Shown: positions 16,617 through 26,639, counted from the stretch's first letter. The stretch: DNA of 41,865 nucleotides from JAABRU01 sp041390465 (GCA_041390465.1 JAWKPW010000048.1:1-41865); one strand, 5' to 3'. Translations and numbers: made by a program. The notes: a model not told the origin generated them from the sequence alone.

Positions 16617-17495
16617 TCAGTCTGCGCGCAGAATTCCTGCCTGGCGGAGAAACCCGGACACATCTGCTTCAAACGTGGGCTGGTGGGGAGGAAAATCATT
16701 GTGTCCGCAGGGATAGGTGATCATTGTGCCGTGAAGGGCAGCCTCACGGAGTTTTCTGCCGTGCTCAAATCCAATCACCTCATCCCGTTCCCCGTGCATA
16801 ATCAGCACAGGCCCTGCATATTTTTTCACCACAGCCAGATTGTCAAAGGGATCTCTGACCAGAAAACCGGGAACCAGATAATTTTTGGCAAAAGGCCGTG
16901 TGCCGGTAAAGGCTGACATGAGAATCAGAGCCGCACACGGGCGGATGGCAGCAAGCTGACAGACTGCCCCGCCTCCGATGGAACGGCCTGCCAGCACAAT
17001 CCGGGCTGAATCAATGTCACTGCGTCTGACAAGCATGTCATAGGCAGCGGCAAATGTGCGGGCAATGCTTTTCTGGGAAGGCCGCCCTTGTGATCTGCCG
17101 TATCCGGGATATTCCACCAGCAGCACGCCCATTCCCATACGGGTGAAAGCCATGAAATCATCTGGCCAGAAATCAATGAGTTCTGCATTTCCATGCGCAA
17201 ATATCATTGCCGGCGCGGGCAGTTCACTTTCCGGCGCGGGCGGGATGTACCAAGTTTCCACATTCCCGTCTGCTGTTTCCAGCCAGATTCTTTCCAGCCC
17301 GGGAATATCATCCCGGAAAGAGGGCGGAGCATCCGTCAGATCGCGAGGGAAAAGAATCTGCCGCTGCAAAAAGAAAAGAATTCCGCAATAGAGGCAATAG
17401 ACAAGAAACACCCAGATCGGAGTGGAAGCCGTCATTCCAAAATATCCTTTCCTTTTTTCTGTTTTGCCGTGCAATGCCGGTTTGTCTGAATCCAT
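16617..17495 (-). CDS. Membrane-anchored alpha/beta hydrolase
   Basis: A 292-residue protein with one N-terminal helix (WVFLVYCLYCGILFF, about residues 28-43) and an alpha/beta-hydrolase fold. The oxyanion region is FAHGNAELI, the nucleophile elbow AGRSIGGG with Ser about 172, the acid MHGERDEVI, and the catalytic His in CGHNDFPP. It belongs with the BEM46/ABHD13-like or YqiA-like serine hydrolases of unknown substrate. It lies downstream of recN on the same strand with a gap of about 80 bp. Confidence 0.85.
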   Translation of the reverse strand: MDSDKPALHGKTEKRKGYFGMTASTPIWVFLVYCLYCGILFFLQRQILFPRDLTDAPPSFRDDIPGLERIWLETADGNVETWYIPPAPESELPAPAMIFAHGNAELIDFWPDDFMAFTRMGMGVLLVEYPGYGRSQGRPSQKSIARTFAAAYDMLVRRSDIDSARIVLAGRSIGGGAVCQLAAIRPCAALILMSAFTGTRPFAKNYLVPGFLVRDPFDNLAVVKKYAGPVLIMHGERDEVIGFEHGRKLREAALHGTMITYPCGHNDFPPHQPTFEADVSGFLRQAGILRAD

Positions 17496-17578
17496 TGTAT
17501 GCTGCTCCTCCCGCTGAGAGATTCAACGCCCATGCAGTTCTCAATATCTTGCAATTGCATTGGAACCAGCCCTGTCTC

Positions 17579-19276
17579 TCACTGCTCCTGAAACATTTCC
17601 ATTGCATGATCCAGCGTGGCCTGTGTCATTTTCACACCGCCGAGCATACGTGCGATTTCCCGTATGCGCTCCTCCTCCTGCAGCGGGGTGATGAAGGTGC
17701 GGGTTCTTCCTCCGGAAACCTGTTTGGCAATCTGGAAATGATGATTTCCGAATTTGGCTATCTGGGGCAGATGGGTAATGCAGATCACCTGATGGAATTT
17801 TGCCAGTTCCGCAATTTTTCTGCCCACAATTTCCGCGACACCGCCCCCAATGCCTGCATCCACTTCATCAAAAATAACGGTTTCCACAGATTCGGTTTCT
17901 GCCAGAATCACCTTCAGAGCCAGCACCACCCGTGAAAGTTCTCCTCCGGAGGCAATATGGGCCAGGGGTTTGAGTTCCTCCCCGATATTGGGTGCGATCA
18001 TAAAAGCCGCGCGGTCAATGCCGCTTTCACTCATGGCCCCGCCATCCAGACGGAGCCATTCAGGGGTGCTTTCCGCAAGGGCAATTTTTTGCAGGAAAAT
18101 CTCAAAACGGGTGTCGGACATTTTCAGGGAATCCAGTTCTTTTTCCACCTTTCCCGCGAGAATCTTTGCGGTTTTTTTCCGCTTTTCCGAAAGGCGCAGA
18201 GCCAGATCCGCCAGTTTGCTGTGCTGCTCCCCCAGTCTGCTTTCCGCTTCGGCCATGCGTTCTTCCAGATTTTCAATTCCGGCAAGTTCCTCTTCCACTT
18301 TTTTCAGATGGGCCAGCACGGACTCCGGGGAACCGCCGTATTTGCGGCTGAGTCTGCGCAGAATATTGAGGCGTTCATCCACAGCCTCCAGCCTGCGTTC
18401 ATCAATGCGGATGCCGTTGAGATAGGTGCGCAGCCCTTCCACAATATCCTCAATCTGAAACGCGGCATCCGCAATGCTTTCGGCTTTGGGTCTGAGTCCC
18501 GGATCAATCTGGCAGGCTTTTTCCATCTGCTTTTTCACCTCAACCAGACGTTCCACAATCGCGTTCTGTGCGCTGTAAAGTTCCTCAATGCCGCCGTGCA
18601 CGGCCTGATACAGCACTTCCCCGTTTTTCAGCAGCACCAGTTCCCGCTCCAGTTGTGCCTCCTCTCCGGGCTTTATGTCTGCATCCAGAATTTCCTTTTT
18701 CTGAAATTCCAGGAGCTCAATTTTTTCTGCCTGCCGGGTTTTGAGACTGTGCAGATCGGCAAGTTCCCGAATCAGGGGCTGTATTTCCTGAAAGCAGCTC
18801 CTGACTTTTTCCCGCAGCGGAATGAGATTGCCGAAACGGTCAAGAATCAGCAGATGCTGTTCCTCATCCAGCAGCCCCTGATGCGCGTGCTGGCCCGATA
18901 TGCTGGCCAGATTCTCTGTGAGCTGATTGAGAAGCCCGCCGGTGGACAGACGGCTGTTGATATAGATCCTGTGCCGGTTGCTGCGGGCCACAATCCGGCG
19001 AATGATCAGTTCGGAAGATTCCAGCCCGTTTTCTGCAAGAATGGCGGAGACTTTGCTGTCCGGTGCAATCTCAAACAGGGCTTCCAGTTCTGCGGTTTCC
19101 GCGCCGGTGCGCACAAACGCGGAAGTGGCACGGGACCCGAGCAGCAGATTGACAGCGTTGATGATGATGGATTTTCCCGCGCCGGTTTCTCCGCTGAGAA
19201 TGGTGAATCCTTTGGAAAAAGAGATGCGCAGATCATCTATGATGGCAAAATTTTTTATGGACAGTTCTCGGAGCAT
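17579..19276 (-). CDS. recN: DNA repair ATPase RecN
   Basis: A 565-residue SMC-like protein of normal length. It has an N-terminal Walker A GETGAGKS (residues 29-36), long coiled-coil arms through the middle (about 150-370), the ABC signature ASGGELSRV and Walker B TVIFDEVDAGIGGG. RecN acts in double-strand break repair with RecA. The C-terminus RMLGGVKMTQATLDHAMEMF is typical. Start ATG 19274-19276 lies eight bases after the stop of the QueG-like gene, indicating co-transcription. Confidence 0.97.
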   Translation of the reverse strand: MLRELSIKNFAIIDDLRISFSKGFTILSGETGAGKSIIINAVNLLLGSRATSAFVRTGAETAELEALFEIAPDSKVSAILAENGLESSELIIRRIVARSNRHRIYINSRLSTGGLLNQLTENLASISGQHAHQGLLDEEQHLLILDRFGNLIPLREKVRSCFQEIQPLIRELADLHSLKTRQAEKIELLEFQKKEILDADIKPGEEAQLERELVLLKNGEVLYQAVHGGIEELYSAQNAIVERLVEVKKQMEKACQIDPGLRPKAESIADAAFQIEDIVEGLRTYLNGIRIDERRLEAVDERLNILRRLSRKYGGSPESVLAHLKKVEEELAGIENLEERMAEAESRLGEQHSKLADLALRLSEKRKKTAKILAGKVEKELDSLKMSDTRFEIFLQKIALAESTPEWLRLDGGAMSESGIDRAAFMIAPNIGEELKPLAHIASGGELSRVVLALKVILAETESVETVIFDEVDAGIGGGVAEIVGRKIAELAKFHQVICITHLPQIAKFGNHHFQIAKQVSGGRTRTFITPLQEEERIREIARMLGGVKMTQATLDHAMEMFQEQ

Positions 19277-19283
19277 GTTGAAT

Positions 19284-20081
19284 TCAGGAGGTTTCTGTTT
19301 GGGAAACTGAGGGAATTTTCAGGCTGCAGGGAAGCAGCACCTGGCATTTGCCGCAGACATGGGTTGTGTTTTCCAGCCCGGCCAGTTCTTCTGTCTCTGT
19401 CAGATTGGATTTCAGACGCTCCCAGCATTTCTGCCGATCAATGCCGCTTTCACTGACTGCGCCCACCGGACAGCGTTTCACGCAGATCAGGCATTTGCCG
19501 CCCCTTTTGTGCAGGCAGAGTTCCGCTTCCTCCACCAAAGGCTGATCCCCGGTATCAGCGTCTGTCACCAGACTGCCCAGACGGCCCCCGCATCCCGAAG
19601 GGGTGATAAACTGGGCATTCACGCCAAATCTTCCCAGTCCGCACAAATATCCCAGATGCTTGTGGGACCAGCGGGCCATCAGGCGCACCGGATCAAAATT
19701 GTGGGTCGCGGGTGTCAGTGCGGCCTGAAATCCTTTTTTTTCCAGTTCCGTCCGGATATGTTCACATAACTTTCCGATAAGTCTGTTTGTTGACTGGTAA
19801 GCCAGCCCCCAGTTGCGGCAGGGGATATCGCCCCTGTGATTTTCCTTTGCCAGTTCTTTGGTGAAGGGAATGAAAAAAACAAGAACCGATCTGGCTGATG
19901 GCAGCAAATCTGCGGGCATGAGATGATCCGGGGCAGCGATTTCTCTGAGCCTTTGGAAGCGATCATCCGCAGGCGCGGCAGCCAGCAGAGGTACGCGCCA
20001 GATATTTTTTTCCCCTGTCTTTTCCGGGTATTGTCGGACAAATTCACGAAGCGATTCCCGGAGTTCCTGTATGTCTGTCAT
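19284..20081 (-). CDS. Epoxyqueuosine-reductase-like ferredoxin-domain protein
   Basis: About 265 residues. The C-terminal half has ferredoxin cysteines (CLICVKRCPVGAV, about residue 200, and later CGKCQVLLPC) and the central part resembles QueG-type proteins (LGYLCGLGRFGVNAQFITPSGCGGRLGSLVTD). True QueG is longer and has HEAT-like repeats; this is probably a paralogue of the class annotated as double-cluster-binding domain proteins. Start chosen at ATG 20081, seven bases after AGGAG (a second ATG three bases earlier is possible). It precedes recN by seven bases. Confidence 0.75.
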   Translation of the reverse strand: MTDIQELRESLREFVRQYPEKTGEKNIWRVPLLAAAPADDRFQRLREIAAPDHLMPADLLPSARSVLVFFIPFTKELAKENHRGDIPCRNWGLAYQSTNRLIGKLCEHIRTELEKKGFQAALTPATHNFDPVRLMARWSHKHLGYLCGLGRFGVNAQFITPSGCGGRLGSLVTDADTGDQPLVEEAELCLHKRGGKCLICVKRCPVGAVSESGIDRQKCWERLKSNLTETEELAGLENTTHVCGKCQVLLPCSLKIPSVSQTETS

Positions 20082-20084
20082 CAT

Positions 20085-20822
20085 GAATCTCCTGTTCAGA
20101 AATAAGCAGTCCGGCATCTATACAATAAAATGGAAAAAATTCCAAGTCCCTTAAAACAGATCAAATTTGACCGTGCAGAAAACTGATTCCCATTTTTTAT
20201 AAATATATGCTGATAATTACAATGTTTATCATGTTCTGATGAGGAGATTTTCCGGATGAGATCTCTGATAGACCCTTGGGGTTATCCGGTCAGAAAACGC
20301 GGGCTTCCGTGCGGAAATCTTTTTCAGGTTTCATATTGCCTGCCTGTTTTTCAATTTCAAAGTAAAAGTAACCGTTCATATATTTTCGACGGTTATACCG
20401 ATTCGCTGTTGAAACCATGCTTTTTTTGACCGCAAGGGACACGAAGACGGCACAGAGGTCACAGCAGATTTGCATGGCGGCATAAAATCGGCGGAGAACC
20501 GGCACTGCCTTCCGCAAAATATGATTTCAATGGAGAATTGGTATTATACCAATTCTCCATTGAAAATATGCTTATCCAATCCCGTTCCCGCGCAGATCGC
20601 CAATGCTGTCAGGTCAGGGAATTTCCGGAGTGCCGAAATGAAGTGAAACGGAATTTTGTCCGGATTTCCGAATCATTTCAATGTCCCTGACTTTCAGTCC
20701 GGGACACCTCCGCCCCTGACCCAAAAGCAGAAATTGCATAAATTCAATGGCGATTTGGTATTATAACCTCTGAGGGTTTTCAAAATTCTCAGCGATTCAG
20801 GATTTGACTTATGAACGGCTAC
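20085..20822. repeat. Interspersed palindrome-bounded repeat, copy E2, in a 738-bp intergenic region
   Basis: Half arm at about 20393-20411, a perfect 41-bp palindrome at 20525-20565 (20-base arms around one T), and a third arm at 20743-20765. The module 20412-20524 is an inverted copy of 37378-37490, sharing GACCGCAAGG-GACAC, GGCACAGAGGTCACAG and GGCACTGCCTTCCGC. The module 20566-20742 matches copy E1. Before the repeats, an open frame begins at ATG 20256 after GAGGAG and runs into the repeat after about 45 codons; it might be a truncated gene start but is not identifiable. Confidence 0.85.
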
Positions 20823-21875
20823 TTATTCCGGCAGATGGGGCAGATATCTGACTTCAAACAGATTCCTGCCGGTCTTTGTCAATTCCTCCGGTTCATAAAA
20901 AATCAGTTCCTGCTCCTGGGCAGTCATCACCGGAAAATTGTAATAGGTGCTGGTCCAGTTCATGCAGCCTTTTTCAGCCAGTCTTTTTTTCACAAAATCC
21001 CTGTGAGCCGCCATCCGATCCCGTATTCGCTTTCGGGCAGAAGACAAAACAGAATCGCATGCGGAAAAAAGCATGTCCCGAAAACCGATTTCCCGTTCAT
21101 ACCCAATGGAATTTCTGGCTGAAGCCATTGCCGCAAACAGGGTTGTTCCGCTGCCCAGAAAAGGATCCAGCACCGTATCTCCGTAAACAGAGAACATCTG
21201 GATAAGCCGCCAGGGAATTTCAAAAGGAAAGGCAGCGCTTCTTTTTCTGACCGTATTATCCGAAAGATGCTGGCAGGTGCCTCTGATGTCCGTCCATATA
21301 TCGGAAAACCAGATATTTCTTTCCTCCCAGAAGTAAGCGCTTTTTCGGCGCAGGATTTTTTCTTCGGCTTTTTTGAACTCTCTTTTGGGACCTTTTCGGA
21401 ATATCAGGATATATTCATGCTCCAAAGTCACATATGCTCCGGCCGGCAGCATTCCCGATCCCATGAATTTATTGGGCGCATTGGTCTGTTTCCGCCACAG
21501 GATTTCCGGCAGGGGCGTCAGTCCCGCTTCCGTCATCCAGGCAGCAATGCGGCTGTGGCTGGGATACAAAGCGAAATTTCCGGCAAGGGTGCGCACCGCA
21601 TTCCCGACATTGATGCAGATGAATCCGCCGCTCTTTACCGCACGCCGAACTTCCGTCCATACCGCATCCAGTTCTTTGTGCATCAGTTCAAAAACCTGCA
21701 TTCCCCTGCCTGCTTTCAGGCATTCGCCGATTTCCGGATTGAGCTGCCCAAACAGATCATCCCACATTGCAATCATGGGGTAGGGAGGCGAGGTTACGAC
21801 CAGATCAATGCTGTCCGATGGGATTTCAGACATGTCCTTTGCGTTTGAAAAACAGACAGCATGCACAGTTTTCAT
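20823..21875 (-). CDS. Site-specific DNA methyltransferase (N4-cytosine/N6-adenine type)
   Basis: About 351 residues, PF01555 family. The catalytic motif IV is VVTSPPYPM (TSPPY, most usual for N4-cytosine enzymes, also found in some N6-adenine ones), and the SAM-binding motif I is LDPFLGSGTTLFAA near the C-terminal half, giving a beta-class order. The start could be ATG 21884 or ATG 21875; the promoter position favours 21875. No restriction gene lies next to it, so it is either an orphan methylase or part of a lost restriction system. Confidence 0.85.
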   Translation of the reverse strand: MKTVHAVCFSNAKDMSEIPSDSIDLVVTSPPYPMIAMWDDLFGQLNPEIGECLKAGRGMQVFELMHKELDAVWTEVRRAVKSGGFICINVGNAVRTLAGNFALYPSHSRIAAWMTEAGLTPLPEILWRKQTNAPNKFMGSGMLPAGAYVTLEHEYILIFRKGPKREFKKAEEKILRRKSAYFWEERNIWFSDIWTDIRGTCQHLSDNTVRKRSAAFPFEIPWRLIQMFSVYGDTVLDPFLGSGTTLFAAMASARNSIGYEREIGFRDMLFSACDSVLSSARKRIRDRMAAHRDFVKKRLAEKGCMNWTSTYYNFPVMTAQEQELIFYEPEELTKTGRNLFEVRYLPHLPE

Positions 21876-21890
21876 TTTTTCCATCTGCTG

Positions 21891-21918
21891 AGTATAGCAA
21901 ATGCGGGGAAAATATCAA
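21891..21918 (-). promoter_or_regulatory. Candidate promoter of the DNA methyltransferase
   Basis: On the minus strand TTGATA (21913-21918) and TATACT (21891-21896) are 16 bases apart. The expected start site falls beside the first ATG, so the transcript would be leaderless or begin at ATG 21875. Confidence 0.45.
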
Positions 21919-22294
21919 TCTCTGTGAACAAGTTTTTTTTAATATAAAAAACAGATAATTATATTTTTGGAGAAGCGGAACATCCGGGATTTGTCTTTGC
22001 TGGTTTTGATGCTGCGGAAACGGATTTGTGCGGCACAAAATTTCCGTGTGCAAAAATCAGTCCGTTGAAATTCAGCCCCATGCGACCTAAATTCATTGAA
22101 TTCAGATTGATTTTCTGTTATCCTGTCTCCAGTCGCAGGAAGAATCTTTCAAATTCTGCTTCCTGTCTCAGCCGTATGCCCCTGCGCGGAGAGAGAAGCC
22201 CGGAATCCTGTGCCTGATTTTGGAAACGAAAACCAGGGGGCGATTCTTTCCAAACCCTTTGCCTGCGAAACAGGAAAGAGAGAGCAGCCTTCTT
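21919..22294. other. Intergenic region, no gene seen
   Basis: An AT-rich stretch (21930-21990) and otherwise plain sequence between divergent genes. No repeat of the families found elsewhere. Confidence 0.4.
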
Positions 22295-22702
22295 ATGACC
22301 CGTACATCAAAACTGATTATCCTGTACTGGATGCCGGTCTGCCTCTACTGCCTGCTGATTTATGTGCAGTCCGCGTTTCCGTCTCCCTTTCGGATCCCCA
22401 AATTTCTGCCCCACGGAGACAAATTTCTTCATTTTGCCGGATATGCGGTTCTGGGATTTCTCTTTTTCAGAGCATTCCGTGCCTCGCTGCCCCGGAAAAG
22501 CACATTTTTTCTTCTGTGTATCAGCATTCTTGCTTCTTCCTTTTACGGGGCGGCCGATGAGTTTCACCAGTCCTTTGTCCGGTACAGGTCATCGGATGTA
22601 ATGGATTTTCTGGCAGATATGCTGGGCGCGGCAACAGGCGCCGGAGTATACGGACTTGGGATCAGCAGCGGCATAATCACGGAACATGAAATCGCTGATT
22701 GA
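22295..22702 (+). CDS. VanZ-like membrane protein
   Basis: About 135 residues with four predicted helices. VanZ-family features are the early YWMPVCLYCLLIYVQSA helix, DKFLHFAGYAVLGFLFF and YGAADEFHQSFVRYRSSDVMDFLADMLGA, matching the family's conserved DE-HQ and D-N/D-LGA motifs. Function of such stand-alone VanZ proteins is unknown beyond a link with envelope stress and glycopeptide sensitivity. Start at ATG 22295; the longer frame from 22220 adds non-conserved residues. The downstream formate dehydrogenase has its own promoter-like sequence overlapping the stop. Confidence 0.8.
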   Translation: MTRTSKLIILYWMPVCLYCLLIYVQSAFPSPFRIPKFLPHGDKFLHFAGYAVLGFLFFRAFRASLPRKSTFFLLCISILASSFYGAADEFHQSFVRYRSSDVMDFLADMLGAATGAGVYGLGISSGIITEHEIAD

Positions 22703-22727
22703 CAAAAGTTCGGACTTTCTGTAAAAA
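22699..22727 (+). promoter_or_regulatory. Candidate promoter of the formate dehydrogenase gene
   Basis: TTGACA (22699-22704) and TAAAAA (22722-22727) with a 17-base spacer; perfect -35, weak -10. The start codon follows 50 bases after the -10, behind AAGGAG (22765-22770). Confidence 0.4.
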
Positions 22728-22776
22728 ATATCTTTTGGTATGTGGCATCAATTACCAACCCTGCAAGGAGAATATA

Positions 22777-25545
22777 ATGGAAAAACAAAACATCATTGTC
22801 ATCAACGGGAATGAGTTCACCTTTACTCCCGGAGAGACCATCCTTGAGGTGGCAAGGCGGAACAGCATTCCGATTCCCACACTTTGCCATCTCAAACGCG
22901 CCTTTCCCACAGGGCAGTGCCGGATCTGTGTGGTGGAGGTACAGGGCGCACGCAGTCTGGTGGCCTCCTGCGCGGCACCTGCTGCCCACAACATGGTGGT
23001 GCGCACAGAATCGCCGGAGGTGATAAAGGCCAGAAGACTGATTCTGCAACTGCTGCTGTCTTCCGGAAATCACAACTGTGCCGTCCGGGTTTCAGATGAC
23101 AGGGAATGGAGCAGTTTTCAGCTTGACGTGAACCGGCATGACAAAACTGATGCACTGTGTCCGGTCTGGGGGGACTGTGAACTGCAGCATCTGGCCTATC
23201 AGTATCAGGTTTCTGCGGAACGCTTTCCCAGAACCGATACTCTCTATCCCATTGAAGATGCCAATCCCTTCATTGTCCGGGATTTTTCCCGGTGCATCAA
23301 ATGCGGACGGTGCGTGCAGGCCTGCAATGATGTGCAGGTCAACAATGCCATCAGTTTCGGATACCGGGGCACAGACACCAAGATCGTGGCTGCCGAGGAC
23401 AAACCCCTGAAAGATTCGGACTGCGTGTTCTGCGGTGAATGCCTGCAGGTCTGTCCGGTGGGCGCGCTGGTGGAAAAGGATGCCCGTTATCATGTCCGTC
23501 CCTGGGAAACAGAAAAAGTTCGCACCACATGCAGTTACTGCGGTGTGGGCTGTCAACTGCATCTCCATGTCAAAGACGGCAAAGTGGTCAAGGTCACGGG
23601 TGTGGAGGAAGTGGCTCCCAACTATGGCAGTCTCTGCGTGAAAGGCCGGTTCGGATTCAACTTTATCCATTCTCCGGAACGACTGACCGATCCCCTGATT
23701 AAGGAAAACGGGAAATTCCGCAAAGCCTCCTGGGATGAAGCTCTGAGCCTGGTGGCAAAAAAACTGGGGGACATCAAAGAAAAGAACGGGGGCGACAGCA
23801 TTGGGGTGCTTACTTCTGCCCGCGTGACCAATGAGGAAAACTACATCGCGAACAAATTCACCCGTGCCGTGCTGAAAACGAACAATATAGATCATTGCGC
23901 GCGTCTCTGACACAGCTCCACTGTGGCCGGTCTGGCCGCTGCATTCGGAAGTGGCGCAATGACAAACACCATCGGCGATCTGGAAAAAGCCGGGGTGATT
24001 CTGCTCACAGGCTCGAACACCACGGAAAACCATCCCGTGATTTCGTCCTTTATCAAACGGGCAGTGAAATTCAAAGGCACAAAGCTGATTGTTGTGGATC
24101 CGCGGCGGATCAAACTTGCAGGTTTTGCGCATCAGTGGCTGCGCTCCAATCTGGGAAGCGATGTGGCCTGGATCAACGGGATGATGCACGTCATCATCAA
24201 CGAAAACCTTTATGACAAGGAATTTGTGAATGCACGCACCGAAGGCTTTGAACAGCTCAAAGACATGGTGAAAAAATTCACACCTGAATATGTGGAGAAA
24301 ATCACGGGCATTCCCGCGCAGCAGCTTGCGGAAGCAGCACGGACCTACGCAAAAGCCAAAGCTGCGAGCATTGTGTACTGCATGGGCATCACCCAGCACA
24401 TCTCCGGAACCGACAATGTGAAATCTCTGGCAAATCTGTCCATGCTCTGCGGCAATCTGGGCATTGAGGGGGGAGGAGTCAATCCCCTGCGCGGGCAGAA
24501 CAATGTGCAGGGTGCTTGCGATATGGGCGGTCTGCCCAACGTGTTTACCGGATATCAGCCCGTGAACAATACGGATGCGGTCAAAAAAATGGAAGATGCA
24601 TGGAAAGTCACCGGTCTTTCCACCAAAGTCGGCCTCAAGGTCACAGAAATGCTGCCCAAGGCGCACAGCGGCGAACTCAAGGCTCTGTATATCATTGGGG
24701 AAAATCCGCTGGTTTCGGATCCTGACCTGACACATGCCAAGAAGAGCATTGAGCATCTGGATTTTCTGGTGGTGCAGGATATTTTCCTGACTGAAACCGC
24801 ACAGTTGGCGGATGTGGTGCTGCCGTCCGCGTGTTTTGCGGAAAAGGACGGGACCTTTGCCAACACAGAAAGACGGGTTCAACTGGTGAGAAAGGCTGTG
24901 GCCGCGCCGGGTCAGGCAAAGGAGGACTGGTGGATTACCTGCGAAATTGCCAAACGCATGGGGTACAGTATGGAGTACAAAAATGCCGAGGCAATCATGA
25001 AGGAAATCTCCGCAGTCACACCTTCCTATGCCGGTATTTCCTATGACCGCATTGCATACGAAGGCATTCACTGGCCCTGTCCGACCAAGGATCATCCGGG
25101 GACTCCGATTCTGCATACAGCGCAGTTCCCCATCGGCAAAGGCAAATTCCATGCCATTGACTTTATTCCACCTGCGGAAAGCACGGATGAGGAATATCCC
25201 CTGTATCTGACCACAGGCCGGGTGCTGTATCATTATCACACCAAAACCATGACCGGAAAGGTGGAGGGACTCAATGAGCGCTCTCCGGGCAGTTTTGTGG
25301 AAATCTCTTTCAAAGATGCCATGAAGCACGGTCTGAAAAACGGAGACAAGGTGGAAATCGCGTCCCGGAGGGGCAGTATCAAAGCTGCGGTGAAGGTGTC
25401 AGAGGTGGCTGTCAGCGGTACGGTTTTTGTTCCCTTCCATTTTGCGGAAGGTGCAGCCAATATGCTGACCAATGCAGCTCTGGATCCGGTTTCCGGCATT
25501 CCGGAATACAAAGTCTGCGCAGTCAGGCTGGCAAAGGCGGCATAA
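22777..25545 (+). CDS. fdhA: Selenocysteine formate dehydrogenase catalytic subunit with NuoG-like Fe-S N-terminus
   Basis: A 922-residue protein if the UGA at 23908-23910 is read as selenocysteine 378 (HCARL-Sec-HSST). Without it the frame would break exactly there; the downstream frame is in phase and continues the family sequence. Domains: [2Fe-2S] ferredoxin at residues 1-80 (Cys 37, 48, 51, 65), [4Fe-4S] groups CIKCGRCVQAC and CVFCGECLQVCP (about 170-240), then the molybdopterin domain with CSYCGVGC, GSNTTENHP, VVDPRRIKLA and GQNNVQGACDMG. It oxidises formate (or reduces CO2), probably in the cytoplasm because no signal peptide is seen. No NAD or membrane partner genes adjoin it, so its electron acceptor is unknown. 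Start ATG 22777 has AAGGAG. Confidence 0.95.
23908..23954 (+). promoter_or_regulatory. Bacterial SECIS element directing Sec insertion in fdhA
   Basis: Right after the UGA, a hairpin forms with lower stem CCACT (23918-23922) and AGTGG (23950-23954), and an upper stem GGCC/GGCC (23925-23928, 23934-23937) around the loop GGTCT (23929-23933). The GGUCU apical loop is the one known from E. coli fdhF. Confidence 0.85.
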
Positions 25546-25914
25546 GTCTGCAAAGAGAATGCGAAGCAAGAGTCAGTCTCAGACAAGATTTGACAACTTT
25601 CTGAAAGTTGTCAATCTGCATCTGTTTTACAACAGGCTGTTTTGATTCAGCCTGACATTTTTGATTCTTAATTGCCACAGACAGCCAGCAGTTAAGAATT
25701 GCAAGGGGCAGTGGCACAGGTCACTGCCTTTTGTTATTTGGGAAAAATGGAAAATCTGTTATACCGATTCGCCATTGTTCTGAAACATAAGTTTTTCAGA
25801 AAAACCGGATTTTTCGGAAAAATCCGGTTTTTTGAACACATGAAAACCTCTTTTCTGCCTGCTTATAAGTATCTTTTCAATGGAGAGTCGGTATTATACC
25901 GATTCTCCATTGAA
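25546..25914. repeat. Intergenic region with palindrome-bounded repeat, copy E3
   Basis: A hairpin TGACAACTTTC-T-GAAAGTTGTCA lies at 25591-25613. From 25759 (TATACCGATTCGCCATTG arm) to 25914 runs a repeat module, ending in a near-perfect palindrome at 25876-25914. Inside lies AAACCGGATTTTTCGG-AAAAATCCGGTTTTTT (about 25801-25833), a terminator-like stem. This module is nearly identical to 37510-37664. Confidence 0.85.
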
Positions 25915-26174
25915 TTTATGTAATACGACTGAATTTTTCTTTTTAATTACAGAGAGATGTTCTTTTCAAAACCATATCTTCACTGGCGATCTTCGGTATA
26001 AGAGTCAGATTCATGCAGATTTTGTTCATTCTGAAATTCTTGACTCTTATGCCCATTGTCTGAACCGCTGATTCACGCGGATTTTCACGGATTGCGCTGA
26101 TTTTGTCCATGAAAATTCTTTGGCTGTAATTTATCCATCAGGTGGCAGGGTGTGCATAATCCGATTTGAACGGT
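25915..26174. repeat. Intergenic repeat, GATTCACGCGGATTTTCAC family
   Basis: The stretch CTGATTCACGCGGATTTTC followed by GGATTGCGCTGATT (about 26067-26103) recurs at about 26864-26900 with one or two changes. The rest shows nothing I can name. Confidence 0.6.
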
Positions 26175-26611
26175 TTCACAGAGATTGCGTTGCATTATCC
26201 GGCATAATGGTTCCGATAATCTGTTTTCTGAATTTACGGTAGATACGAAAATCACTGTCCAAAGTCAATACCGGATAATCTGGATAAATTTCGACATCCA
26301 CCAGACAGGCATCAGCCAAAAACATTGGGCACATCTGAGTATTTCATCATCAGATCCTGAACTGACCCGATTTGATCCAAATGAAATGATGAAGTTTAAT
26401 CGTGCTGTTATACAGCCATTCAAATACAGATCTGGATACCACGACTATAGGTTTCTTTAACAAAAAAGCGGTTTCCGAAATGACCGGTTCACATGTCAGA
26501 AGGGGCGGACGGATTTGCCTCAACTGCTCAACTGTCCACTGATGCCATATATCCTGCTGATTAATCACCGCCACCAAAGGCCCGGTATCAAGGTATGACC
26601 AGAAGGTTCAT
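26175..26611 (-). pseudogene. PIN-domain (VapC-like) toxin remnant
   Basis: Minus-strand pieces match a PIN domain in order: LDTGPLVAVINQQD (needs a shift after the ATG at 26611), WHQWTVEQLRQIRPPLLTCEPVISETAFLL, and at the C-terminus LTLDSDFRIYRKFRKQIIGTIMPDN. Intact relatives are ribonucleases of toxin-antitoxin pairs. At least three frame breaks make it non-functional. A candidate antitoxin remnant lies immediately upstream. Confidence 0.75.
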
Positions 26612-26639
26612 TTTCCATACCCTCCATATGGCTTTTATT

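Noticed and set aside
23092..25329. 745-codon antisense frame over the formate dehydrogenase gene
   Set aside because: It is a shadow of codon bias in fdhA; the plus-strand protein is a clear family member.
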